Shown piece after piece: positions 29,033 through 41,000 of a DNA stretch of 64,000 nt. The translations under genes were made by a program, and so were the position numbers. This DNA comes from Colwellia sp. (lineage in GTDB: Bacteria > Pseudomonadota > Gammaproteobacteria > Enterobacterales > Alteromonadaceae). Under the pieces are notes generated by a model that was not told the DNA's origin, made no database searches, and saw nothing but the letters and a program-made list of their open reading frames with translations. The stretch covers positions 186,001-250,000 of the forward strand of contig JABSOW010000002.1 in the NCBI GenBank assembly GCA_013215465.1. Reading direction: 5' to 3'. Position 1 is the stretch's first letter. Every line of letters starts with the position of its first letter.

Positions 29033-32000
29033 ATGGATTATATTTCAGTGAATCACTATAGATCTCAGTTAATGAACCCTCATATTCAGCAGTATCTCTC
29101 TTTTGGTTTTTATAAAAAACTCATCGCTTTTTGTTTGTTAACTATTCTGTTTTTTTGTGATTTCTTTATTTTATCTACTGCACTTGCGTCTCCCGTTTGT
29201 GTGAATGCTAATCCCACAGAAACGAGTGTGGCTGGTGACATTGTATTAGACCCCGTATCAGACACCTGTGTCACCGTCATGGGCATTATCAAATATGAAG
29301 ATGTTAATTGGGGAGCAAGTGAAGGGGTTACTGCATCTGACGTAGTTTATTTGGTTACCGAATCAGGCGATGCCATTCTTGTTCAAAATGATATTGGTGA
29401 CAAGGTTTTCATTATTGGTGATGATCCCATTGTTGAATACGAAATTAATGCCGTTACTGATGTAGATACCAATGGCTATCCTGAATCGGTAGAGTTAATG
29501 CCTAACGGAGCTGATCCGGCCGATAGTGGTACTGTATTTACTAACCTTATCAGCTCTGCACCTGCTGCAACCCCTGAAGGTGGAGGAGGTGGCGGTGCGG
29601 GTGATCCCGCTTTTAATCCAGCAACAACTACATCAGGCATTATTAACGAAGTACATACGGGATCAGGAGGTAGTGGTGGCAAAGACGGCTATGGTCTTCA
29701 AATATGTTGGCCCTGGCCGATCAGTTCTTGTACTTTATTCGGTTATTCCGGAACCAAAGGCGGTGATGGCGATGACGGGAGTAATGTTAATAGAACCGTT
29801 CTAACAGGCCATGGCGACATTTCTTCTACAGCGTCTAATACCAAGGGTATTAAAGTAGCCAGTGTTGGTGGAAAAGGTGGTAATGGTGGTGATGCTTATG
29901 GAAACTTTAAGGCTAAATCTGGTGGTGAAGGTGGTGAAGGGGGTAATGTAGTCCTTATCAATCATACTGATGTTAGCACTTCAAATAGTAAATCGGCAGC
30001 GATTCTTGTCTATAGCCAAAGTGGTAAAGGTGGCTCCGGTGGTACCGGTTATATTTTTGGCTCCGGTGGGGAAGGTGGTGCCTCAAAAGATGGTGGCAAT
30101 GTTAGTGTCGATAACGACGGTAGTTTATCTACCAATGGTAGTAATTCTCATGGTGTTCATGTCTTAACCAGTGGTGGCTCAGCCGGTAGTGGTGGTGCTA
30201 GTTGGGGCATTGTTGGCTCAGGTGGCAGTGGTGCCAATGCAGGTAATGGCGGTACAACATCAGTAACAAATGATGGCGATATTTACACCAAAGGTAATGA
30301 TTCTCATGGTGTTTTAGCACAAAGTATCGGTGGTACCGGTGGTGATGGCGGTAGCGCTGGTGGCATTGTTAGTTTTGGCGGTAGCGCCTCTTCAGGTGGC
30401 GTAGGTGGTAGTGTCAATGTAACCCTTGAAAGTGATTCTAATATTAGAACTGAGGGTAATGGTTCATCTGGTGTTTCTGCACAATCTATTGGTGGCGGGG
30501 GCGGAAATAGTGGCAGTAGTGGCGGTATTGTTAGTTTTGGCGCCTCTGGCGGTAGTGGTAACAATGCTGGCACCGTTACCGTTAATACTCATGTTGGAAG
30601 TCAAATATCTACCAAAGGAAACTATGCCAATGGTATTTCAGCACAAAGTATTGGTGGCGGTGGTGGCTCTGCTGGCGCTACTGGAGGCTTAGTTACTTTT
30701 GGTGGCACAGGAACTGGTGGCGGTAATGGTAATACAGCATCGGTTACTAATGCAGGAGCAATTACCACCGAAGGCACTTATTCACGCGGTATTCTTGCGC
30801 AAAGTATCGGTGGTGGTGGCGGTAACGGTGGTGGTGCTGGTGGTTTAGTAACCTTTGGTAGCAGTGGTGGATCTGGTGGTAATGGTGGCCAAGTTATTGT
30901 TAATAATGATGGCTCTAGCAGTGCAATTACCACCACTGGCGTTAGCTCCGATGCTATTTTTGCCCAGAGTATTGGTGGTGGTGGTGGTACTGCTGGAGCT
31001 ACTGGAGGCGCAGTTGCATTTGGGGGTTCATCTAGTAGTGGCGGTAATGCAAGCAATGTCTTTGTTACTAACGATGGAAACCTAAACACCAATGGCGATT
31101 ATTCACGCGGAATATTCGCTCAAAGTGTTGGCGGCGGTGGTGGCGCTGGAGCTGCTGCTGGCGGCATTGTAACCTTTGGTGGCTCTGCAGGATCTGGCGG
31201 TAATTCAGGTACGGTTAGTGTTAATAGTACTAGTACCGGTGTGATTACTACCCAAGGTCAATTTGCCGATGGTATTTTTGCGCAAAGTGTTGGCGGCGGC
31301 GGCGGCGCAAGTGGTACTGCCGGTGGCGCCGTTACCTTTGGTGGTAGTGGCGCAAGTGCAGGTAACGCAAAAGCTGTAACAGTCACTAATGCCGCTAATA
31401 TTAGTACTAATGATGATTTTTCAAGAGGTATTTTTGCTCAATCTATTGGTGGCAGTGGTGGTGCCGCTGGTAGCTCTGGTGGGGCGGTGACGTTTGGCGG
31501 CGATAGTGGCAGTGGTGGTACGTCAGGTGTGGTAACAGTCACTAACAATACAACGGGTGCCGTTATAACCACGGGTAATATATCAACAATAGGTGTTTTT
31601 TCTGACGCTATTTTTGCGCAAAGTATTGGTGGTGGCGGTGGATCTGCTGGCGCTTCAGGTGGAGTGGTTACACTGGGTGGCGGCTCAGGCGTTGGTGGTG
31701 TAGCTGGCGATGTTATCGTTAATAATCATGCAAACCTACTAACTGATGGCGAATATTCTCGAGGAATATTTGCGCAATCAATTGGCGGCGGTGGTGGTGC
31801 CGGTGGTATTGCCGCTGGCATTGTAAACCTTGGTGGTGATGGTGCTTCAGGGGGAGACGCTGGCTCGGTTGATATTGGCAATAGCGGATATATTAGTACA
31901 AAAAGTATTTTCTCCGATGCCATTTTTGCTCAATCAATTGGTGGCGGTGGTGGTTCAGCCGGTGATGCTGGTGGTGTGGTTAATTTAGGTGGCAGTGGTA

Positions 32001-35000
32001 GTAGTGGTGGTACTGCGCAAACAGTTACTGTGATTAACAGCGGCACATTAATTACTAGTGGTGATAATTCACGTGGCATTTTTGCGCAAAGTATTGGTGG
32101 CGGCGGCGGCACTGGCGGTGATGCTTTTGGTGTAATTAATATTGGTGGTACGGGTGATGCCGCTGGCGACGCTGCCGATGTTGATGTAACTAATAATGGC
32201 AGTATTCAAACTAACGGCAACAGAGCTGACGGTGTTTTCGCTCAATCTATTGGTGGCGGCGGCGGTAACGGCGGTAGTGCAATAGGTGTTGTTTCTATTG
32301 GTGGTAGCGCAAGCTCAGGTGGCTTGTCTGGCGAGGTAATCGCTATCAATGAAGGTCAAATCACAACCAATGGCGAAGATTCTCGTGGAATTTTTGCGCA
32401 AAGTGTAGGTGGCGGTGGCGGTAATGGTGGTGGTGGCACATCGGGCTCGTTATTTGTTGGCTTTTCACTGGGTGGAGAAGGTGGAAACGGCGGTGACGGT
32501 GACAAAGTAACAATCAATCTAGATAAAAATCAAAGCAGTTATAGTGACACCAGTTCAAGCATTTATACTTTAGGAGACCGAGCGACAGGTGTTTTAGCAC
32601 AGTCAGTTGGTGGCGGTGGTGGTAATGGCGGTGATTCAATTACGGGAAGCCTTGGCGCATTTGGTAGTGTATCGGTGGCTATTGGCGGCAATGCTGGTAG
32701 TGGTGGTGAAGGCGGTATTGTTTCAATGTCTGGTGCTGGTTCAATAGCAACCGAAGGTGATTTAGCCGCAGGTGTTGTTTTACAGAGTGTTGGTGGCGGC
32801 GGAGGTAATGGCGGCATGAGTATTGCTGGCTCTGCAGCTGCAGGTCCTGCTGGTGGAGCGGTTTCTGTTTCATTAGGTGGTGAAGGTGGCGATGGCGGTA
32901 TTGGCGGCACAGTTACCACATCAAACGCTGATATGAATATCACAACCAGTGGTGATCAATCATCAGGCTATATTGCCCAATCAGTCGGTGGTGGCGGTGG
33001 TAATGGCGGATTAAGTGTCGCGGCAACCGCAAGTGCTGGAGCGGTAGCAAGCGGAAGTATTTCAGTTGGCCTAGGTGGTAATGCAGGTGAAGGCGGTGAG
33101 GGTGGTACGGTAAATGTCGAATTTGGTGGTTTAGTCACAACCACGGGTGATCAATCTGACGCAGTATTGATTCAAAGTGTTGGTGGCGGTGGCGGTAACG
33201 GCGGGGTGACCGTTGGGGCGAGTGCTGCAGGTGCTGGCGTTGGCTCAGGAACTATTTCTGTTGGTCTTGGCGGTACTGGCGCTAAAGGTGGCAACGCTGG
33301 TACGGTTGATGCGGATATAACCGCCGATATTAGCACCGATGGCGATGGCTCAGATGGCCTTGTTATTCAAGCGATTGGTGGTGGTGGAGGTAACGGCGGC
33401 ATGTCAATTACTGCCGGAGTAGCTGGTGCTGGTGTCGGTGCCGCTTCGGTTGCAGTCGGACTCGGAGGTAGTGGTGATGAAGGCGGTGAAGCCAATGTTG
33501 TTACTGCAAATTATGATGGTATTTTACTTACCCAAGGTGATAACTCTACCGGCATACTGGCACAAGCAGTAGGTGGCGGTGGTGGTAATGGTGGTGGTAC
33601 GGTTACTGCTACATTAACTGGCGCCGGAACAGGTGCCGGTAATATTAATGTTGGGCTAGGTGGCAGTGCAGGTGGTGGTGGTATTGGTGGCGTATCAGGT
33701 ATTGATGTTGCGGTGTCATTAATAACTGCTGGTCAGGTGCAAACGTTAGGCAATAACTCCGCTGCTATTGTCGCTCAATCTGTAGGGGGTGGTGGCGGTA
33801 ATGGTGGCTTTATTATTGTGGCTGGTGGCGCCGGTGCTGGTGTAGGAGCAGCCGCTGTTGCTGTTGGTATTGGCGGGAGTGGTGGTGATGGTGGAGCAGG
33901 AAAAGACGTTGAGGCAACTATTGACTCAGATATTCAAACTCAAGGAGATAATTCCAGTGCGGTGATTGTTCAGTCTATCGGTGGCGGCGGTGGTAATGGC
34001 GGCATCCTGGTTTCTGCAACTATGGCTGCTGCAGGAACGGGTAGTGCAAGCGCTAGTGTTGGCATCGGTGGTAGTGGCGGTGGCGGAGGTAATGCAGGTA
34101 AAATTGACTCTGCTGTTACTTCAAATATTTTGACCCTAGGTGACAATTCAGCAGGAGTTTTAGCGCAAAGTGTTGGCGGCGGCGGTGGTAATAGTGGTTT
34201 GAATGTAACTGCAAGTGTTACTGCTGCGGGAACTGGTGCAGCGGGTGCAGCTGTTGGTATTGGTGGCTCTGGGGGTGACGGTGGTGATTCAGATTCGGTT
34301 GTCAGTGATGTCGTTGGTTATATTGAAACACAAGGAAATAATGCTAATGGTATCGTTACTCAGTCAATAGGTGGCGGTGGTGGTAACGGTGGTATTGTTA
34401 TTGCAGGTTCTTTAACCGCTGCGGGAACAGGATCGGCTGGTGTAGCCGTTGGTCTTGGTGGCAGTGGTGGTGGTGGCGGAGACAGCAACAATGTTACCAG
34501 TACAGTGGTTGCCAATGTTAACACCAGTGGTAATGGTTCAAATGGTGTTATAGCGCAATCATTAGGCGGTGGTGGGGGCACAGGTAGTCTTACCGTAACA
34601 GGCGTTGTTGCACTTTCAGGAACAGGGGCTGGTTCGGTTGGCGTGGGGCTTGGTGGCTCGGGCGGCGGTGGCGGTAACGCTAGCGTGGTAATAAATGATG
34701 TTACTGGCGATGTCACCACATTAGGCAATGATGCAACTGGTATTGTTGCCCAATCATTGGGCGGAGGTGGCGGTATTGGTGGTATTGCAATTACGGGTTC
34801 TTTAACCGCTGCGGGAACGGGAGCGGCCGGTGTAGCCGTTGGTATTGGTGGCTCAGGCGGTAGCGGAGGTATGTCTTCTACTGTAAATAATACCGTTACT
34901 GGTGATGTGTGGACACAGGGTATTGGCTCCGATGGTGTGCTTGCCCAATCTATCGGCGGCGGAGGCGGTAATGGCGGCATATCCATTGTTGGGACCGTTA

Positions 35001-38000
35001 GTTTAGTGGGTACTGGCGCAGGTGCTGTGGCTGTTGGTATTGGCGGCTCTGGTGGTTCAGGTGGAGTTTCTGATGCGGTTACTAATAATGTCATGGGCAA
35101 TGTGACCACGCTAGCGGCAGATTCATCGGCTATTGTTGCCCAGTCTATTGGCGGCGGTGGTGGTAATGGCGGCATTACCATTACTGGAACACTGACTGCC
35201 AGTGGTAAAGGGGCCGGGGGGGTTGCTGTTGGCATTGGCGGTTCAGGTGGCGAGGGTGGTCAGTCTTCTACGGTTGCTAATACGGTTGTTGGTAATGTTA
35301 GAACTGAAGGTGATACCTCGAGTGGTGTATTAGCACAAAGTGTTGCTGGCGGCGGCGGAAATGGCAGCATCTCGATCACGGCAGCAGTTTCTCTTTCTGG
35401 TACAGGCGCTGGTGCGGTTGCGGTTGGTCTTGGTGGTACTGGTGGTGATGGGGGTAATTCAGATGCCGTTACCAACAGTGTTACGGGCGACGTTATAACG
35501 CTAGGAAATGAGTCTTCGGGGGTTATCGCTCAATCACTCGGTGGTGGTGGCGGTAATGGTGGTATTTCTATTGCGGGCACGTTAGCTGCTAGCGGTAAAG
35601 GTGCTGGTGGCGTAGCGGTTGGTATTGGTGGCTCTGGTGGAACAGGCGGGCAGTCGTCAACCGTTGATAATACTATTGATGGAAATGTAATAACCGTAGG
35701 AAACGAGTCTAATGGCGTGCTAGCGCAAAGTATTGGTGGCGGTGGCGGCAACGGTGGTATTGCTATTGCCGGTGCTGTTGCACTTGCCAGTGATGGTGCT
35801 GGAGCAATTTCGGTTGGTATTGGTGGCTCTGGTGGCACCGGTAGTGCATCAGCAGCAGTAACTAACAATATTACTGGTGATATCACAACGTCAGGAAGTC
35901 AGTCATCTGCTGTGATAGCACAATCATTGGGTGGCGGTGGCGGCAATGGCGGTTTAACCATCGCTGGAGCTCTTACGGCAACTAAGAAATTTAGCGGCTC
36001 TGTTTCTGTTGGTGTCGGTGGTTCAGCTGGTGATGGCGGCACGTCTTCGACAGTTAATAATACCATTACCGGTAATGTAATTACTGCTGGTGATGAAAGC
36101 ATGGGCGTGGTTGCTCAATCAATTGGTGGTGGTGGTGGTAATGGCGGCATGTCAGTTACTGCAGGAGTCTCTTTAATTATTGATAGCTCAGGAACCTCGG
36201 GCGCTATTGGTGTTGGTGTTGGTGGCTCAGGCGGAAGCGGTACCGCGTCAGATGCGGTAATAAATAATGTTACAGGTGATGTCTCAACCACAGGAATTAA
36301 AGCTAGCGCTATAGTTGCTCAGAGTATCGGTGGTGGTGGTGGTAATGGTGGTATGTCTATCACTGGTACCTTGGCTATTTCAAAAAATAATAGTGGCTCT
36401 GTTGCGGTTGGCGTCGGTGGCTCAGGGGGAGACGGTGGCACATCATCAGCAGTAGATAATATTGTTATTGGCGATATAGCAACACTTGGTGATGAAAGCA
36501 TGGGAGTACTGGTGCAGTCAATAGGTGGCGGTGGCGGTAATGGTGGGCTGTCAATTGCGGGGGCATTATCCTTCTCTCTCGGTGATTCTGGTACGTCAGG
36601 TGCTATTGGTATTGGTGTTGGCGGCACTGGCGGAACAGGCGGTGCATCGGGTGCGGTAACGAATAGTGTTGCCGGTAACGTTAATACTAGTGGCGATAAC
36701 GCCTCAGCAATTATTGCGCAAAGCATTGGTGGCGGTGGTGGTAACGGCGGCTTGACCATTACTGCTGGTATTGTGGTGACAAAAAACAATGGCGGGGCTT
36801 TGGGTGTTGGTATCGGTGGCTCAGGTGGTGATGGCGGTGTCTCTTCAATGGTTAATAACACTGTTGTCGGTAATGTTAATACCGTGGGTGAAAATTCTAT
36901 GGGTATTCTTGCTCAATCAGTTGGTGGCGGTGGCGGAAATGGCGGCTTGTCAATTACTGGGGCCGTGTCATTAGCTGCCGACAGTGCTGCAGCACTAGGT
37001 ATTGGTATTGGTGGTACAGGTGGCTCAGGTGGTAATTCGGCAGTAGTAATAAATAATGTCAGTGGTAATGTTAGAACAAAAGGGTTGTCGGCCTCAGGCA
37101 TCGTTGCCCAATCTATCGGTGGTGGTGGTGGTACTGGCGGTATTAGTATTGCAGGCTCATTATCTGTTACTAAAAAGAATAGTGGCGCATTAGCGGTGGG
37201 CATTGGTGGCTTTGGTGGTGATGGTGGCCAGGCATCTACTGTCCTAAATACTGTTGTTGCTAATATCATAACCTCAGGTGACCAAGCCATTGGTATACTT
37301 GCTCAATCGGTTGGTGGCGGTGGTGGTGCAGGCGGAATAAATATTTCTGGTGCAGTATCTGCTTCGGTATCAGCTTCCAGTGAAGAAAGTATTGCTGCCG
37401 CAATAGGGCTTGGTGGTTTTGGCGGCGGCGGCGGCGATGCTGGCTATGTTTCCAATAACTTTACCGGCATTGCATTAACCTATGGGGTAGGTGCATCAGC
37501 TGTTATGGCACAAAGTGTTGGCGGCGGCGGTGGCGCGGGTGGAACAAATATTTCTGGCTCTGCATCATTTTCAATGGATGGTAGTAGTGCAGCCATTGGT
37601 GTTGGTGTTGGCGGTTTCGGTGGCGATGGCGGAGACGCAGGCAATGTAACAAGTATTGTTGCAACTAAATTAATTCAAACGATAGGAGCGAACGCGATAG
37701 GAGTAATAGCTCAGTCAACTGGTGGTGGTGGGGGTACTGGCGGCATAAATATTGCTGGTGCTTTAAATTTTACCGATGATTCTACTGGTGCGGCAATTGG
37801 TCTAGGTGTTGGTGGTTTTGGTGGCGGCGGCGGTAATGCGGGTAACACTGATTTAACCGTTATAGGAGACGTTAAAACATCTGGTGATGAAGCTCATGCT
37901 ATTGTGTCTCAGTCGGTTGGTGGCGGTGGTGGCGTTGGCGGGCTAAATGTTTCAGGTGCCGTGAGTTTCAGTAAAAATGATGCTAATACCACCTCTGTTG

Positions 38001-41000
38001 CCATTGGTTTAGGTGGTTTTGGTGGTAGTGGTGGTGACGCAGGTAATGCAAGTTTAGTGTATGAAGGAACGGTAAATGCTCCTTGGAGTTTCGTTAAGGA
38101 TGATTATTTAGCGCCATCAAAGCATAAGAGTATTACCGGTAGTCATGGGCTGGTGTCGCAAAGCATCGGTGGTAGCGGTGGTATGGGCGGCGTTAATATC
38201 AGTGGTGGTATTTCTTACTCAGGAAGTAATGCCGGTACATCTAATGGCAGTGGTAATAGCTTGGTATTAGGCATTGGTGGTTTTGGTGGTGGCGGTGGCA
38301 ACGCCGGCAGTGCCAGTGTAGTGGTTACGGGAGGTAATAGTATTACTGCTCATGGTGATGATGGCTCGGCTATTTTTGCCCAATCAGTGGGTGGTGGTGG
38401 CGGTGCGGGTGCTATCAATGTTAGCGCTGGAATTACCTCTGATACCCCGCTGATTTTTGGTGTTGGCGGCTTTGGCGGCGATGGCGGTACTGCCGGAAGT
38501 GTTATCGTCAATGCTGTTACTGATCTCTACGCCGATGGCAAAAATGCTACAGGATTAACCGCACAATCACTTGGTGGTGGTGGCGGTAATGGAGCCCTGA
38601 ACATTACCGGCGGGGGAAGTTATAATAGCGCTGGCTCTAACTCTTCAGTGGTATTTGGTGTCGGCGGCTTTGGCGGTGCCGGTAATATTGCGGGTGATGT
38701 TAACGTCAATCATACAGGTAGTATTAATGTACAAGGTCAATATGGACACGGTATTCTTGCGCAAAGTATATCGGGTGGTGGCGGTAATGGTGGCCTGAAC
38801 GTTTCAGGTAGTGCTAACTGGACTAGCGATACAGCAAGTAGTGCACAAAACTTTTCAGTTGTTGGTGGTATTGGCGGTTTTGCTGGCTCTGGTGCCGATG
38901 CTGGCAATGTTGTAGTAGAGTCTTCTGGCGTTATTATCACCAATGGTGATGGCGCCCGTGGTATTTTTGCCCAAAGTATTGGCGGCGGCGGCGGTACCGG
39001 TGGTATGAACATTACCACCAATATCAGTAAAGAAGCTAACCCTCTAACATTAGGCATTGGTGGCTTTGGTGGTGGCGGTGGACATGCCGGTAACGTTACG
39101 GTAACTCGAGGCAATTCACTAAATTTCGCAGGTTTGATTTTAACGCAAGCAACAGTGACAGGAACACTTGAGTTAAAAAATGATGATGATTCAACAGAGA
39201 TAATTGACCTGCTAGGTAGCGCCTCACACGGTATAGAAGCATCCAGTATTGGCGGTGGTGGTGGTGATGCGGGGATGAATTTTAACCTAACTTATTCATC
39301 AGCTGGTTCGACATCAAACGATGGCTCAGGGCAGGGTTCAGGCTCTGGCAGTACCTCAAGCACTGACCGTTCAGTGCCAAGTAGCACGGGTGTTGATGAC
39401 TCTGTTATCCCTCAATATAACGCGGTGCTTGCGGAGTTAGAAGGTCGTCAGTCTAGTAACAGTGCGACTGATACCCAACCAACAAAAGATGCATATTCGG
39501 CTAATTTGATGATTGGCGGTGCTGGTGGCGAAGCGGGTGATGGTGGTGTGGTAAGTGTTGAAAATTATGGCAATATTGAAACCCATAATAATAGTAGCTA
39601 TGGTATTTTAGCGCAAAGTATTGGCGGTGGTGGTGGTAATGCTACCTTTAATATTGCCGTTGGATACGCGCCGAATACGCGATCGTTGAATGTTGCCATT
39701 GGTGGCGCTGTTGGTGATGGTGGTATAGGCAAGAATGTTACCGTTGTTCAGGATGGTAATATTACCACCTTTGGTAAAGATTCTGTCGGTATATTAGCGC
39801 AATCTTTAGGCGGCGGCGGTGGTAATGCAGGAATGGATTTTGCTTACACTAACACCAGTGAAGGTAAGTTATCTTTCACCCTAGGTAGGCAAGGCGGCAC
39901 AGGTGGAGAGGGTGGTAATGTAGGCATTATCTCAGCGGGAAATATTTCAACATCAGGGGATAATGCTTACGGTATTCAAGCACAGAGTGTTGGTAATGGT
40001 GGCGGTAATAGTAGCGCTTATTCAGTATCAGGTGCTTTACCTGATAGTAATGGTGAGTCGGGGCAATCATTGAAGATTTCTGTTGGTATTGAAGGTGGTG
40101 TTGGCGGCTTTGCAGGCACCGTTGATGTTGATGCTGCAGGAGTAATCGCGACAACAGGTTACAAGGCCTTTGGTATTCTCGCTCAGTCTATTGGTGGCGG
40201 TGGCGGTAATGGCGGTACCGCCTCAGTAAAGGCTAGTTCATCTAATGTGTCATTGGTGCTTGGTGGTGTTGGTGGTGAAGGTGGTTATGGTAATGCGGTA
40301 TCTGTTATCAGTGATGCAGTCGTTACTACCGAGGGAGATAACGCAACGGGCATATTTGCCCAAAGTATTGGCGGTGGCGGTGGTACGGGCGGCTCAGTTA
40401 AAACTGCAGGTAAAGTAAGTGGTGGTAATAGTTTGGTGTTAGCTATTGGCGGCAATGGTGGTGTAGGAGCCACAAGTGATGTAGTTTCGGTTGACCATGA
40501 TGGTATTGTGGTCACTAAGGGCAGTAACGCTCATGGTATTTTGGCGCAGAGTATTGGCGGGGGTGGCGGTAACGCTGATTATATAAGAAGCTTCATTTAC
40601 AATCAAAATGTAACAAATACTTCTTCTAACGTGGTTTCTATCGCTGTTGGCGGCACTGGCGGAACAGGCGCTATTAGTGGCAATGTGATCGTTAATAATT
40701 CTGGTGGTATTGAAACATTTTTAGAAAAATCTATTGGTATTTTTGCGCAAAGTATTGGTGGCGGTGGCGGTAATGCCAATAAAATCTACTCAAGTATTAT
40801 ATCTAGCGGTGAAGGTACTAGTGCTAACATAGCACTAGGTGGATCGGGTGGTACAGGAGCAATGTCTGGTAATGTTGTCGTTACTAATCATGATGATAGC
40901 TCTATATTTAGCGGTGTTATTGTCACTCATGGTCATGGCTCTCATGGCATCGCGGCGATGAGTATTGGTGGTGGTGGTGGTGAATCGGCCAGCAATATTG

